Positions 15,211 through 23,790 of a DNA stretch of 41,681 nt are shown here, one piece after another. The translations under genes and the position numbers were made by a program. This DNA is from Chloroflexota bacterium (lineage in GTDB: Bacteria; Chloroflexota; Anaerolineae; Promineifilales; Promineifilaceae). How positions within the stretch are numbered: the stretch's first letter is position 1; each line of letters opens with the position of its first letter. The stretch spans positions 1 to 41,681 of the forward strand of contig JAJRVV010000032.1 in the NCBI GenBank assembly GCA_024277135.1. The letters are read 5' to 3'. Below the pieces are notes generated by a model. The model searched no databases. It saw nothing but the letters and a program-made list of their open reading frames with translations, and was not told the origin of the DNA.

Positions 15211-16212
15211 TCAACTCTCAGAGGGGGGTATGGCGGCAAACTCTCGGTAGGCCAATGTCCAGACGACGGCCGTGTACGCATGAACCAGAGCGAGAACGGC
15301 CGTCGTTCCCAATGAGAGCGCACTGCTGACCAGCAGCATCAGCCAAGGAGTGCTGACGCCGGGGAAAATGCCGCCATCAATCATCGGCAGCACCGCCAGG
15401 AAATACATGGGCAAGGCGGCCATGCTGGCCACCATACGCAGCACGTAGGTCAACGCCCATAACAAAATGGCGACCAGGAAAACGGAACTCCAACGGCGGC
15501 GAACGACCTGCCAAGTCTGGCGCAAAATGGCGCGGACGCTGTTCTGGTACATGGCCGTATCCGCAGTTGGCGACATAGAGACGGCCGTCTGTCGAAACGC
15601 CAATGTGCGAAATATTGAGGTCAAAATGCCCGCCGGCACGGTCAGGCAAAGCAGCGGCACCAGAATAATGCCGGCAATTGCCAGCACATTGAGAGCCGCG
15701 TCGGGGGAAGTGGATTGCACGGCCGTAAACGCACTCCCCACCACCGCTCCTCCCGCCACCAACATAATCAGCAAAACAATCACAAACAGCGGCAAAAACA
15801 CCACGGCGTCAATGACGATGAACCGCCCCAAATAGCGGCGGCCCAACCGGGCTGACTCCAAAAAAGTGATGGGGTGATCATCGGCCCGGCTCAGAGTGGC
15901 GCCGATAATAGCGCCATCGGCCCAGGCGACCAACAGCCAGTAGACCAGCAGCAAAAAGAACAGGGCCAATGTGCCGCCAATCAGCCAACCCCACACCTGC
16001 CCCGGCCGCCAGTTGGCCGGGTTAAACCACTGTTCCAGCCGGGCATCCAGATCACGGCCGTTTTCCGGGATGGCGAAGATGAGATTGTTTGACCAGATGC
16101 CCAGGGCGCTGCCGAGCCCCTGTCCCAGGCTGGCTAAAAAGCCCAACAGCCACAGGTATTTGGTGCGCCAGGTAATTTTCCAGGCATCGGTGAGGAGACG
16201 GCCGTAATCCAT
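15211..16212 (-). CDS. Polytopic membrane protein, paralogue of its neighbour
   Basis: A 333-residue protein of unknown function with about six to seven hydrophobic segments (LALFFLLLVYWLLVAWADGAIIG, FIVIDAVVFLPLFVIVLLIML, LAIAGIILVPLLCLTV, VFLVAILLWALTYVL and others). It starts MDYGRLLTDAWKITWRTKYLWLLGF, and the next gene upstream starts MDFGDLFSRAWRIVWHNKFMFVLGF, so the two are paralogues; both also end with a similar LAYREF/LAYEQF segment. The family resembles large uncharacterised membrane proteins of the glycerophosphodiesterase-membrane-domain type. The gap to the upstream gene is 3 nt, so the two are co-translated and may form a heteromer. Confidence 0.75.
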   Translation of the reverse strand: MDYGRLLTDAWKITWRTKYLWLLGFLASLGQGLGSALGIWSNNLIFAIPENGRDLDARLEQWFNPANWRPGQVWGWLIGGTLALFFLLLVYWLLVAWADGAIIGATLSRADDHPITFLESARLGRRYLGRFIVIDAVVFLPLFVIVLLIMLVAGGAVVGSAFTAVQSTSPDAALNVLAIAGIILVPLLCLTVPAGILTSIFRTLAFRQTAVSMSPTADTAMYQNSVRAILRQTWQVVRRRWSSVFLVAILLWALTYVLRMVASMAALPMYFLAVLPMIDGGIFPGVSTPWLMLLVSSALSLGTTAVLALVHAYTAVVWTLAYREFAAIPPSES

Positions 16213-16215
16213 GCG

Positions 16216-17154
16216 CTACACCTGTCCCAATTTGCCCACAAACTGCTCATACGCCAGCGTCATCGTAGCCGAACGGAAGGAGATCAACACGGAATTGATC
16301 GCCGCGCCCACAAATCCTAAACAAACCACGCCGACAACGCCCCAAATCATGAAGCCAACGCTAATTGTGCCGGCGCTAACAGCCGAAAACACCAATGGCA
16401 CAAAAATCAGGGCGGCTACCGGTAAAATCGCCACCAATCCCACCATGCCAAAAACAACACCAAGCACCAGAAAAAACAACGCCAACAGCAGCACATCCGC
16501 CACATTGGCCCGCAGGATGCGCCAACCGTGCCGAATGCTGGCAAATACGCCCCGTCCCTGCAAAACGATGCTCCGTTGGGCAAAGGGATAGATGAGCGTA
16601 ATGAGAAAATAAAGCGGCGCCAGCAAGCAAATCAGGCAGACAATGACGAACATGATGACGCCAAAGAAATCAATCATGCCGTCTAATGATTGTCCGCCGT
16701 TGGCAGTGGCAGTGGAAACGGCCGTCACCACCCCAAATCCTCCCCCAACCACACCCAGCAAAGTCAGCGGCCCAAACATCACCGCGCTCAAGCCCATCAC
16801 CGGTGCCAATTTGGCTGTGCCCGCGCCCAAAGCGTCGCTAAACGTCAACTTTTCTCCGGCTTCAATACGGGATGCGGCGCTGATCATCCCCGCCTGTCCC
16901 GCCAACCGGATCAACCAAAACACAACAGCCAAAATGAACAGGAAACAGCCCATGCCGATGATGATGGCGCTGTACTGCGTCCAAATTCGGCTGAGTTCCT
17001 GCCCGAAACCAGGGCCGCCACCGCTTGAGCGGAAACTGGAGCTGCCGCCGCTGCCGCCTGCGCTGCCCAAAGCTGCCATAAATCCCAGTACAAACATAAA
17101 TTTGTTGTGCCAAACAATCCGCCATGCCCGTGAAAACAAGTCGCCAAAGTCCAT
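16216..17154 (-). CDS. Polytopic membrane protein, first of a paralogous pair
   Basis: A 312-residue protein with six or more membrane segments, a Gly/Ser-rich loop near residues 30-50 (GSAGGSGGSSSFRSSGGG) and long hydrophobic stretches (VVFWLIRLAGQAGMISAASR, MFVIVCLICLLAPLYFLITLIYPF, DVLLLALFFLVLGVVFGMVGLVAILPVAALIF). The ATG at 17154 has GGGAGG 6 nt upstream; the adjacent ATG at 17157 is too close to that site. Function unknown. It shares start and end patterns with the following gene, suggesting an old tandem duplication. No enzyme motif is visible. Confidence 0.75.
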   Translation of the reverse strand: MDFGDLFSRAWRIVWHNKFMFVLGFMAALGSAGGSGGSSSFRSSGGGPGFGQELSRIWTQYSAIIIGMGCFLFILAVVFWLIRLAGQAGMISAASRIEAGEKLTFSDALGAGTAKLAPVMGLSAVMFGPLTLLGVVGGGFGVVTAVSTATANGGQSLDGMIDFFGVIMFVIVCLICLLAPLYFLITLIYPFAQRSIVLQGRGVFASIRHGWRILRANVADVLLLALFFLVLGVVFGMVGLVAILPVAALIFVPLVFSAVSAGTISVGFMIWGVVGVVCLGFVGAAINSVLISFRSATMTLAYEQFVGKLGQV

Positions 17155-17167
17155 CATTTACCTCCCT

Positions 17168-17203
17168 AAAAACATAAAACGAAAAACGTAAAGCATAAAA
17201 CGT
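17168..17203. repeat. AT-rich AAAACGT-type repeat
   Basis: Reiterated AAAAC(A/G)TAAA units in the 84-bp space between guaA and the membrane-protein pair. It has the look of a short degenerate tandem repeat; no stable hairpin is visible. Confidence 0.5.
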
Positions 17204-17238
17204 GATGCGATTCTGCCTTCATCCTTCACCCTTCCACC

Positions 17239-18789
17239 TCACTCCCACTCTATCGTGCCCGGCGGCTTGGAGGTGATGTCATACACCACCCGGTTTACGC
17301 CATCTACCTGGTTGACGATGCGGCGGCTGATCTGGGCCAGCAAGTCGGGCGGCAATCTGGCCCAATCGGCCGTCATAAAATCCTCGGTGGTGACGGCGCG
17401 GAGGGCGATCGCTTCCTGGTAGGTACGGCCGTCGCCCATCACGCCTACACTCTTCACCGGCAGCAGCACCGCAAACGCCTGCTGCGTGCCCTGCACCAGC
17501 AAATCCGATTGGCGCAGTTCTTCCACGAAAATCGCGTCCGCCTGCCGCAAGCGCTGCAACCGCTCCCAGGTCACTTCACCCAGGCAGCGAATTGCCAGCC
17601 CCGGCCCCGGAAACGGCTGCCGCCACACGATCTCATCCGGCAAACCCAGCGCCGTGCCCAATCGCCGCACCTCATCCTTAAACAACGGCCGTAAAGGTTC
17701 CACCAACTCAAACGTCATATCATCCGGCAATCCGCCCACGTTGTGATGGGTTTTAATCACGCGGGCGTCCTTTTTGCCTTTGCCCGCGCTTTCAATCACA
17801 TCCGGGTAAATCGTCCCCTGCGCCAAAAAATCAATGCGGCCCAGTTTGTTCGCTTCCCGCTCAAAAATGCGCACAAACTTTTCGCCGATGATGCGCCGCT
17901 TCTGTTCCGGGTCAGTCGCGCCCGCCAGCGCTTCCATGACCTCCTCTACGGCATTGACGGCCACCAGTTTCATCCCTTGCTCGCTTTGGAAGGTTTTGAT
18001 CACTTGCAGCGCTTCCCCCTGGCGCAGCAAGCCGTGATCCACGAAGATACAAATCAATTGGTCGCCGATGGCTTGATGGATCAGCGCCGCCGCCACCGCC
18101 GAATCCACGCCGCCGCTTAGCCCCAGCAGCACACGGCCGTGCCCCACCTGCTGTTGGATGACGGCCGTCTGCTCCTCAATAAAATTTACCGGCGTCCAAT
18201 CAGGCTGACAACGGCAAACGTTCACTACGAAATTGCGTAAGAGGATGTGACCGTGGGGGGTATGCACTACCTCTGGATGAAATTGCACCGCGAAATATCC
18301 CTTTTCCCGATTCGCCGCCGCCGCCAATGGGGAGTTGGATGTGTGGGCGACGGCCGTCCACCCCGCCGCCAACCGCTCCACCTTATCCCCATGACTCATC
18401 CACACCGACAATTCTCTATCTGGCAAATTGGCAAACAGCGGATTCTCCCCATCAGCCAACGTCAGCGTGGCCGGGCCATATTCCCGGCGCTGGCTGGCTG
18501 CCACCGCGCCTCCCAACCAATGCGTCAACAACTGCATCCCATAACAAATGCCCAACAGTGGCAAACCGCTGGCTAAGACATACTCAGGCAGCGTTGGCGC
18601 TTGATCGTCATACACACTGTTGGGGCCGCCGCTCAAAATGAACCCTTTCGGATTTAACGCCAAAACCGTAGATTCATCCGCATCCCAGGGCAGCAGTTGA
18701 CAATACACATTTGCCTCTCGCACCCGGCGGGCAATCAACTGCGCGTATTGGGAGCCATAATCAAGAACAACAATCGTATCGTGTTTCAT
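17239..18789 (-). CDS. guaA: GMP synthase (glutamine-hydrolysing)
   Basis: A 516-residue cytosolic enzyme that converts XMP, ATP and glutamine to GMP. The N-terminal class I amidotransferase domain has the nucleophile Cys82 (GICYGMQ) and His171/Glu173 (FHPEV). The ATP pyrophosphatase domain has the P-loop SGGVDS (225-230). The dimerisation domain ends [17 protein letters not shown], the normal GuaA terminus. All key residues are present and the length is standard. Its start follows the xpt stop by 6 nt with GAGG overlapping that stop, so the two genes form an operon in which Xpt makes the XMP used here. Confidence 0.97.
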   Translation of the reverse strand: MKHDTIVVLDYGSQYAQLIARRVREANVYCQLLPWDADESTVLALNPKGFILSGGPNSVYDDQAPTLPEYVLASGLPLLGICYGMQLLTHWLGGAVAASQRREYGPATLTLADGENPLFANLPDRELSVWMSHGDKVERLAAGWTAVAHTSNSPLAAAANREKGYFAVQFHPEVVHTPHGHILLRNFVVNVCRCQPDWTPVNFIEEQTAVIQQQVGHGRVLLGLSGGVDSAVAAALIHQAIGDQLICIFVDHGLLRQGEALQVIKTFQSEQGMKLVAVNAVEEVMEALAGATDPEQKRRIIGEKFVRIFEREANKLGRIDFLAQGTIYPDVIESAGKGKKDARVIKTHHNVGGLPDDMTFELVEPLRPLFKDEVRRLGTALGLPDEIVWRQPFPGPGLAIRCLGEVTWERLQRLRQADAIFVEELRQSDLLVQGTQQAFAVLLPVKSVGVMGDGRTYQEAIALRAVTTEDFMTADWARLPPDLLAQISRRIVNQVDGVNRVVYDITSKPPGTIEWE

Positions 18790-18795
18790 ATTTCC

Positions 18796-19365
18796 TCACG
18801 CCAATTCAATTTTGCCATCGCTCATGTCGGTGATGATAGCCATAGACTCAATCGGCACGCCCCAATGCGCCAACGTCTCCCGGCCCATTTCAAACGATTT
18901 TTCCACAACGGCCGCAATCCCCACCAACTCGGCTCCGGCATTTTGCACGATCCGCGCCAACCCGTCAATCGTCTTGCCTGACGCCAAGAAATCATCCACG
19001 ATCAACACTCGATCTCCCTTATGCAAAAATTCCGGCGATACCATGAGCAGCACTTCGCCGCCCTTGGTATGGCTGGGCGCCGAATCCACAAACACCGGCT
19101 CCATCATGGTGATGGGCTTGTGCTTGCGAGCATACACCACCGGCAGCCCCAACACCTTGCCAGTCATCACCGCCGGAATGATGCCGCTAACCTCGGCGGT
19201 GAGGATGCGGGTGGACCGGGCTGCGGTAAAGCGGGCGGCAATCTCCTCGCCTACCTGCGCCAGCAACGCCGCATCAATCTGATGATTGAGGAAGCTGTCT
19301 ATCTTGAGAATGCCCCGCCCCAAATTTTGCCCCTCTTGCCTGATGCGCTCTTTTAATGCCTCCAT
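18796..19365 (-). CDS. xpt: Xanthine phosphoribosyltransferase
   Basis: A 189-residue type I phosphoribosyltransferase that converts xanthine and PRPP to XMP. MEALKERIRQEG, KIDSFLNHQIDAALL and VVYARKHKPIT match Bacillus-type Xpt closely, and the PRPP-binding loop is VLIVDDFLASGKT (120-132). The ATG at 19365 gives the exact family N-terminus and has AAGGAGAG just upstream; the longer frame to 19458 would add an unmatched 31 residues. It leads the xpt-guaA operon for purine salvage. In Bacilli xpt is under a guanine riboswitch; I looked for the purine aptamer in 19366-19500 and did not recognise one. Confidence 0.93.
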   Translation of the reverse strand: MEALKERIRQEGQNLGRGILKIDSFLNHQIDAALLAQVGEEIAARFTAARSTRILTAEVSGIIPAVMTGKVLGLPVVYARKHKPITMMEPVFVDSAPSHTKGGEVLLMVSPEFLHKGDRVLIVDDFLASGKTIDGLARIVQNAGAELVGIAAVVEKSFEMGRETLAHWGVPIESMAIITDMSDGKIELA

Positions 19366-19571
19366 ATCTCTCCTTGCCCTGGTTAAAGTTATATCTGAAT
19401 GGAAATCCGTGCCATTTGTCTCGATTCTGGGTGACACCGCCATTCTAATTGATGACAACTGGCACTATTCGGCCTGCTTGCTATCCGGTATAATTATGCG
19501 CCACTGTCAACCAGATGGGCAAATTGATCCAATGACAAATATGAGAGTTTGCGATTTCTTTCACAAAAAGG

Positions 19572-19600
19572 TTGACGAGTTTTGGTGACAATTTTATAAT
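19572..19600 (+). promoter_or_regulatory. Sigma-70 promoter of the polyprenyl synthase gene
   Basis: TTGACG (19572-19577), 17-nt spacer, TATAAT (19595-19600), the closest match to the housekeeping consensus in the window; the ATG is at 19649. The 283-bp divergent space 19366-19648 also holds a second TATAAT (19489-19494) without a clear -35 partner. Confidence 0.65.
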
Positions 19601-19648
19601 AATCAAAGCATTCAAAAAAAATTGAAAGTTGTGAACAAGGCGATTTTT

Positions 19649-20611
19649 ATGACAACCCTTTCAATCACAGACGGCATAACGGCAGTTGAACAAATCTTGC
19701 AGGATGTGGTAGACAGCGATGTGGAAGTCCTGCGGCAGGCCAGCCAACACATCATTAGCTCAGGCGGCAAACGAATCCGTCCCCGATTGGCGCTGTTGGC
19801 CTATCTGGCAGCGGGCGGCGCTGATCCGCTGGAAGCTGTGCCCATGGCCGCAGCCATCGAGATGGTACACACAGCCACTCTCGTCCACGATGACATCAAC
19901 GACCACAGCTTAACCCGACGGGGCAAAATCACCGTCCATGCCCGGTGGGGGCGCACGTTTGCCCTGCTCACCGGCGATTATCTCTTCACCAAAGTGTATG
20001 AACTGATGGCGCCGTATGGTGGTGATTTCAATGTCACCATGGCGGACGCCTGTATCAAATTGGTGGAAGGGGAAACGCTGCAAGCAACGGCAGCCAAGTC
20101 GGGCATGATGGATCGAGAGACGTACAAATCCATCATTGCCCGAAAAACGGCCAGTTTGTTTGAGGCCGGGGCCAGGATGGGCGGACAATTGGCCGGCGCT
20201 TCTGAAGCAATCGTCGAAGCCTTGTCAGTATACGCCTATAATCTGGGCCTCACGTTTCAAATTGTGGATGACATTTTGGACATCATCGGCGATCCGGAGA
20301 AGTTGGGTAAGCCGGTTGGGGCTGATCTGGCGCAAAATCGCGGGGTGATGGCGGTGCAAAATGGGGACAGGGTGGCGGGCGCCAAGGTGACGGTTGCCAA
20401 TGGAGGCGAAATGGTGACGGCCGTGGCCGACGCCAACCCCTTCCAACAGATGATGGCCCGGCTGCGTGATTCCGGCGCTGTGGATGTGGCCCGGTTGCAA
20501 GCTCAGGAAACGGCCGTTCGCGCCCGCAATGCGTTGCAGCAAATCCCCCCCTCCCCTGTCCGGGACGAACTTGAAAATTTAATTGATATGGTACTTGATC
20601 GAGACAAATAA
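19649..20611 (+). CDS. Polyprenyl (all-trans) diphosphate synthase
   Basis: A 320-residue prenyltransferase that extends allylic diphosphates with isopentenyl diphosphate to make a long chain for quinones or, less likely, carotenoids. GGKRIRP (39-45), the first aspartate-rich motif DDIND (81-85) and the second DDILD (207-211) are present; the C-terminal third is somewhat divergent, with an alanine-rich stretch. The first motif is the DDxxD type of medium/long-chain enzymes. The ATG at 19649 has AAGG 8 nt upstream; a TTG at 19622 is in frame but lacks support. It has its own promoter and a terminator, so it is monocistronic. Confidence 0.9.
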   Translation: MTTLSITDGITAVEQILQDVVDSDVEVLRQASQHIISSGGKRIRPRLALLAYLAAGGADPLEAVPMAAAIEMVHTATLVHDDINDHSLTRRGKITVHARWGRTFALLTGDYLFTKVYELMAPYGGDFNVTMADACIKLVEGETLQATAAKSGMMDRETYKSIIARKTASLFEAGARMGGQLAGASEAIVEALSVYAYNLGLTFQIVDDILDIIGDPEKLGKPVGADLAQNRGVMAVQNGDRVAGAKVTVANGGEMVTAVADANPFQQMMARLRDSGAVDVARLQAQETAVRARNALQQIPPSPVRDELENLIDMVLDRDK

Positions 20612-20640
20612 TCGGTCATTTCATGCCAAAAAACGAAAAT

Positions 20641-20668
20641 GGACAAGTGCATTGTTGTCCGTTTTTTT
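20641..20668 (+). terminator. Intrinsic terminator of the polyprenyl synthase gene
   Basis: GGACAA (20641-20646), an 8-nt loop, TTGTCC (20655-20660), then G and seven T (20662-20668). It lies between convergent genes; a run of A on the left (20628-20633) may allow some function on the minus strand. Confidence 0.8.
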
Positions 20669-20694
20669 ATTGCCAGATTGTGTTTCCGGGGGAA

Positions 20695-23064
20695 TTACTC
20701 TTCTTCTTCTGGTTGTAATGGCAGCCGAACAAAAAAGGTGCTGCCTTCACCGGGAACACCGGCGCTTTCCGCCCAAATCTGACCCCCATGCGCTTCGGCG
20801 ACCAATTTACAGAAAGGCAATCCCAATCCGGTGCCCCGCCGCCGCCCTTTACCGGCGAAATCATGGCAGAACATTTTGAACAGCTTATCGAACCCGTCAG
20901 CCGGAATACCCTGTCCAGTATCGCTCACGCCGATCAGAACATTGGGTTTGTCACCATCCGGTTCGTTTTTGGCCCAGAGATGGATACGGCCGTCATCCGG
21001 GGTAAATTTGATGGCGTTATCCACCAGATTGCACAACAAACGGCTTAGCTTGTCCCAATCAGCTGGAATTGGCGGCAAATCTGATGCCACGTCCACAACC
21101 ATCATGATACCCGCTTTCTCTAAAAGCGGCCCAAACCGCTCTTTGGCATCTGACAACACCGATTTCAAAGGCACAGCCTCAATCTGCAATGGCATCTCCC
21201 CACGTTCCAATTTATAAATATCCAACAAATCGTTGATCAGATTGAGCATATGGGCGCCGCTGTTTTGGGCAATTTCCAACATGGGAACGACGCCCTCCAC
21301 TTGCCCTGTTTCCAACCAACCTCGGCTGGTATCTAAACCGCCCATAATGACTGACAGGGGAGAGCGTAAATCATGTACCAGCATGTGGGCCATTTCGGTG
21401 CGGGTTCGCGCCAATTCCAGCTCTTCGGTCACATCCCGGAAAACCAGGAGCCAGCCGCTGATTTCGTTGTCTCGCCCAAATACGGGGACCAGGGTGCGCT
21501 CCACATCTCTTTCGGGGGGGCCACTCATGGTGATTTGCTTTTGATGCCACCGCTCGGTTCCTAACGCCAAGCTGTCGCATGCCGCTTGCATCGTTTCAGG
21601 CGTAAACCCGATCTGAGATAAGATGGTTTCTTCATCTTGAGAGGAGGCCGGCGTCAGCAAGGTTTCACCGCGCAGATCGGCTTGGTCAATTTCCAAACCA
21701 CTGAACTCCAAAAAGGCGCGATTGATCATCAGCGCCTGACAATCGGGGTTGAGGAGCATGATGCCGTCGTTGGTAGTCTGCAAAATCGAATCTAATTCTT
21801 GCACGCGCTGGGCCAATGCCATGTCAGTTTGGTCATAAAGTCGGGCGTTTTGAATGGCAAGGGCCGCCTGGGAAGCGATGGTCATCAATACCCGCTTGTG
21901 GGTTTCGTCATAAATGCCGGGTTCGGTATAGGATTGCACGGCGATGACGCCCAGGGCTTGTTCGCCAGCTAACATGGGCGCACCCAACCAACAGGCCGCT
22001 TGACGGCCGTGTTGTTTGATCCCCAGTTCTTGGCGCAGTGCGTTGAGATCATCTTGTCCCGCCAGCAACGGCCGTCGTGAATGCAACACATATTCGGTGA
22101 ACCCGCTGCCAAATCGGCGCGCGGCCCAATTGGCGCGATGTCCGTCTTCAATGACAAAGGGAAAAGAAACCTCATCCGCGTCAGCGTCATACAACGCCAC
22201 ATAAAACGCCTCAACCGGCATCAACTTCACCACCTGGTCGTGGATCGCCGGAATCAGCTCCGGCAAGCGCAGGCTGGCATTCAGCGCCTGGCCCACTGCC
22301 TGCAGGCTGTTTAGCTCTTGCACGCGCTGTTCCAACCCTTGACGCATAATTTCCAGGCTGTGGGTGATCAAAGAAATGATAACTAACGCCAAACCGAATC
22401 CGCTGAAATAAATCGGCCCTAATTCGATGAAGATGACGGCCGCTAAGACAGCAAAAATAACGGGCGGCAGTTCATACAAGGTAATGAACGGCAATTTTCG
22501 CAGGTATACCAGCAAAATCTCTTTCCCTTCAATCACATAATACCCGGCGGCAAAAATGTAATTATAGAGAAAATAAATCAGTGAAAACAAGGCGAGGGAC
22601 GGCAAGTAAGCAAAGTTGACAGTAGAAAAAAACAATTCCCGACCTAACACACGCATTAAATGCCAGGCAGCAATCAATGAAACGGTGTGCATGACGCTGT
22701 TAACGGCCGTCACCCGAATCAATCCGAATAATGTTTTAGGAGAAGGAATTCTGAGCGGTTCTGACCACCAGCGCCGGATAAATCCATGAATCCAGGCCCC
22801 CACTAAAAGCATCCAACTTGTGGGAACAAGTCCCATCACCAAAACGGCCGCAATGACCACCATTGGGTGCAATGACATGTTGATGCTTCCTAACGAGATG
22901 CCAAAGGTCAAGGTAAAGACGCTGAGGGTTAAGAAGAAGGGGAATGCGGGCAGCCAATCGGCGCGGGTCAAGGGCGTGGTACGGGTGATGAAGATGAGAC
23001 CAGCCAACATAACGGTGTTGGCCGTGATGATGAAGACATCTCGATACCTGTGCCTGTATATCAT
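20695..23064 (-). CDS. Membrane sensor histidine kinase with GAF and PAS domains
   Basis: About 789 residues: an N-terminal block of about seven membrane helices (residues 10-240), a GAF domain (about 265-410; GAPMLAGEQALGVIAVQS), a PAS domain (about 425-540; DGIMLLNPDCQALMINRAFL), a HisKA domain with the phospho-accepting His in MLVHDLRSPLSVI, and an ATPase domain with LVDNAIKFTP, SDTGQGIP and GTGLGLPFCK. It autophosphorylates in response to a membrane or cytosolic cue. No response regulator adjoins it, so its partner is elsewhere. The start is uncertain: an ATG at 23064 or a TTG at 23103, neither with a good ribosome site. The C-terminus is PEEEE. Confidence 0.88.
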   Translation of the reverse strand: MIYRHRYRDVFIITANTVMLAGLIFITRTTPLTRADWLPAFPFFLTLSVFTLTFGISLGSINMSLHPMVVIAAVLVMGLVPTSWMLLVGAWIHGFIRRWWSEPLRIPSPKTLFGLIRVTAVNSVMHTVSLIAAWHLMRVLGRELFFSTVNFAYLPSLALFSLIYFLYNYIFAAGYYVIEGKEILLVYLRKLPFITLYELPPVIFAVLAAVIFIELGPIYFSGFGLALVIISLITHSLEIMRQGLEQRVQELNSLQAVGQALNASLRLPELIPAIHDQVVKLMPVEAFYVALYDADADEVSFPFVIEDGHRANWAARRFGSGFTEYVLHSRRPLLAGQDDLNALRQELGIKQHGRQAACWLGAPMLAGEQALGVIAVQSYTEPGIYDETHKRVLMTIASQAALAIQNARLYDQTDMALAQRVQELDSILQTTNDGIMLLNPDCQALMINRAFLEFSGLEIDQADLRGETLLTPASSQDEETILSQIGFTPETMQAACDSLALGTERWHQKQITMSGPPERDVERTLVPVFGRDNEISGWLLVFRDVTEELELARTRTEMAHMLVHDLRSPLSVIMGGLDTSRGWLETGQVEGVVPMLEIAQNSGAHMLNLINDLLDIYKLERGEMPLQIEAVPLKSVLSDAKERFGPLLEKAGIMMVVDVASDLPPIPADWDKLSRLLCNLVDNAIKFTPDDGRIHLWAKNEPDGDKPNVLIGVSDTGQGIPADGFDKLFKMFCHDFAGKGRRRGTGLGLPFCKLVAEAHGGQIWAESAGVPGEGSTFFVRLPLQPEEEE

Positions 23065-23182
23065 TTCACAATCAATGATACCGTTCGCCGCCAGCGGCTT
23101 CAATAAACCGCTTGTCCTACTGAAAGTGATTATTTTTAAGGAGACACCACGCGCCGCGGCGCACCACGAATGAATGAAAACA

Positions 23183-23245
23183 GCTAGAGGGGAGAGCCAG
23201 AGCTAGAGGAAGATCGATCCCTCTAGCTCTACACTCTAGCTCTAG
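23183..23245. repeat. AGAGCTAG-type inverted repeat
   Basis: AGAGCTAGAGG at 23199-23209 pairs perfectly with CCTCTAGCTCT at 23220-23230 around a 10-nt loop, with further CTAGAG/CTCTAG units on each side. Same style as the other heptamer-like hairpins in the window. Confidence 0.8.
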
Positions 23246-23390
23246 CTATTGACAAGGAAGATAACGGATTGACGGCCGCACCCACCCGATAACATTGAAT
23301 TGAGAAAAACCCCATAATTCAAAAAGGCAACACCACCTCAATGACGAAACATTCAACTTATTAATTTGAGGCAAAGCTTCATTCTGACAA

Positions 23391-23426
23391 ACAAAAGGAT
23401 GCCAGCTATTGATAGTGAGCATCCTT
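23391..23426 (-). terminator. Likely terminator of the ABC transporter operon
   Basis: An 8-bp outer stem (23395-23402 with 23419-23426) and an inner CTAT/ATAG stem, followed on the minus strand by TTTTGTTTG. It lies 150 bp beyond the last gene of the operon. Confidence 0.55.
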
Positions 23427-23520
23427 CTCAAATTCAAGCCAGAGTCAATCAGAAACGGCGCCTATAGAATTCCTCTGCAACAATTGTATCAACCGCGCAA
23501 ATAATGACAGGCGGTTATTT

Positions 23521-23560
23521 TCACTTTAGTCACTTTAGCCACTTTTCACTTGAGTCACTT
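23521..23560. repeat. TCACTTTAG tandem repeat
   Basis: TCACTTTAG twice in a row, then degenerate CCACTT, TCACTTG and GTCACTT units, close downstream of the ABC operon. The same word family makes the large hairpin at 38067-38150. Confidence 0.7.
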
Positions 23561-23576
23561 CTTGCAGTTTACCGCG

Positions 23577-23789
23577 CTATGGATTATGCCATTTATCCTG
23601 ATGCCGCCGATGACGGACATAAGTTGCAGTACCCAGAACGCCTAGAAAAACACCAATAGTGGAAGTGGCAAAAGCGATAAAATTAAGGAAAAATGTTGAC
23701 TCAACAATCCCAATCACAATTAAGAAAGGCAGCACAGCGCCAGTAAGCACAAAAAGAAAGCCAATTACAATTAATCGGTTAACAGGCAT
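23577..23789 (-). CDS. Small two-helix membrane protein at the end of the ABC operon
   Basis: A 70-residue protein, MPVNRLIVIGFLFVLTGAVLPFLIVIGIVESTFFLNFIAFATSTIGVFLGVLGTATYVRHR in outline, with two predicted helices (residues 5-27 and 32-55) and a basic His/Arg-rich tail. The ATG at 23789 is 1 nt after the TAG of the ATPase gene, and GGAG 6 nt upstream overlaps its last codons, so it is translationally coupled. I do not recognise the family. Its place suggests an accessory subunit of the transporter, but there is no other evidence. Confidence 0.65.
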   Translation of the reverse strand: MPVNRLIVIGFLFVLTGAVLPFLIVIGIVESTFFLNFIAFATSTIGVFLGVLGTATYVRHRRHQDKWHNP

Positions 23790-23790
23790 C

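Larger units (their letters stand above)
23065..23576. other. Gene-poor 0.5-kb space: repeats and a terminator
   Basis: Between the sensor kinase and the ABC operon I see no convincing gene. It holds a CTAGAG-type inverted repeat (23183-23245), a hairpin with a T-rich 3' side on the minus strand (23391-23426), and tandem TCACTTTAG units (23521-23560). A GC-rich palindrome, GCGCCGCGGCGC, lies near 23150. A 63-residue frame on the minus strand (23246-23437) runs through the terminator and is not believed. Confidence 0.6.

Noticed and set aside
19366-19500. Purine riboswitch before xpt
   Set aside because: I could not find the conserved aptamer core or a three-way junction; a covariance-model search would be decisive.
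23246-23437. A 63-residue minus-strand frame
   Set aside because: It runs through the presumed terminator hairpin of the ABC operon, has no ribosome site and no recognisable sequence.
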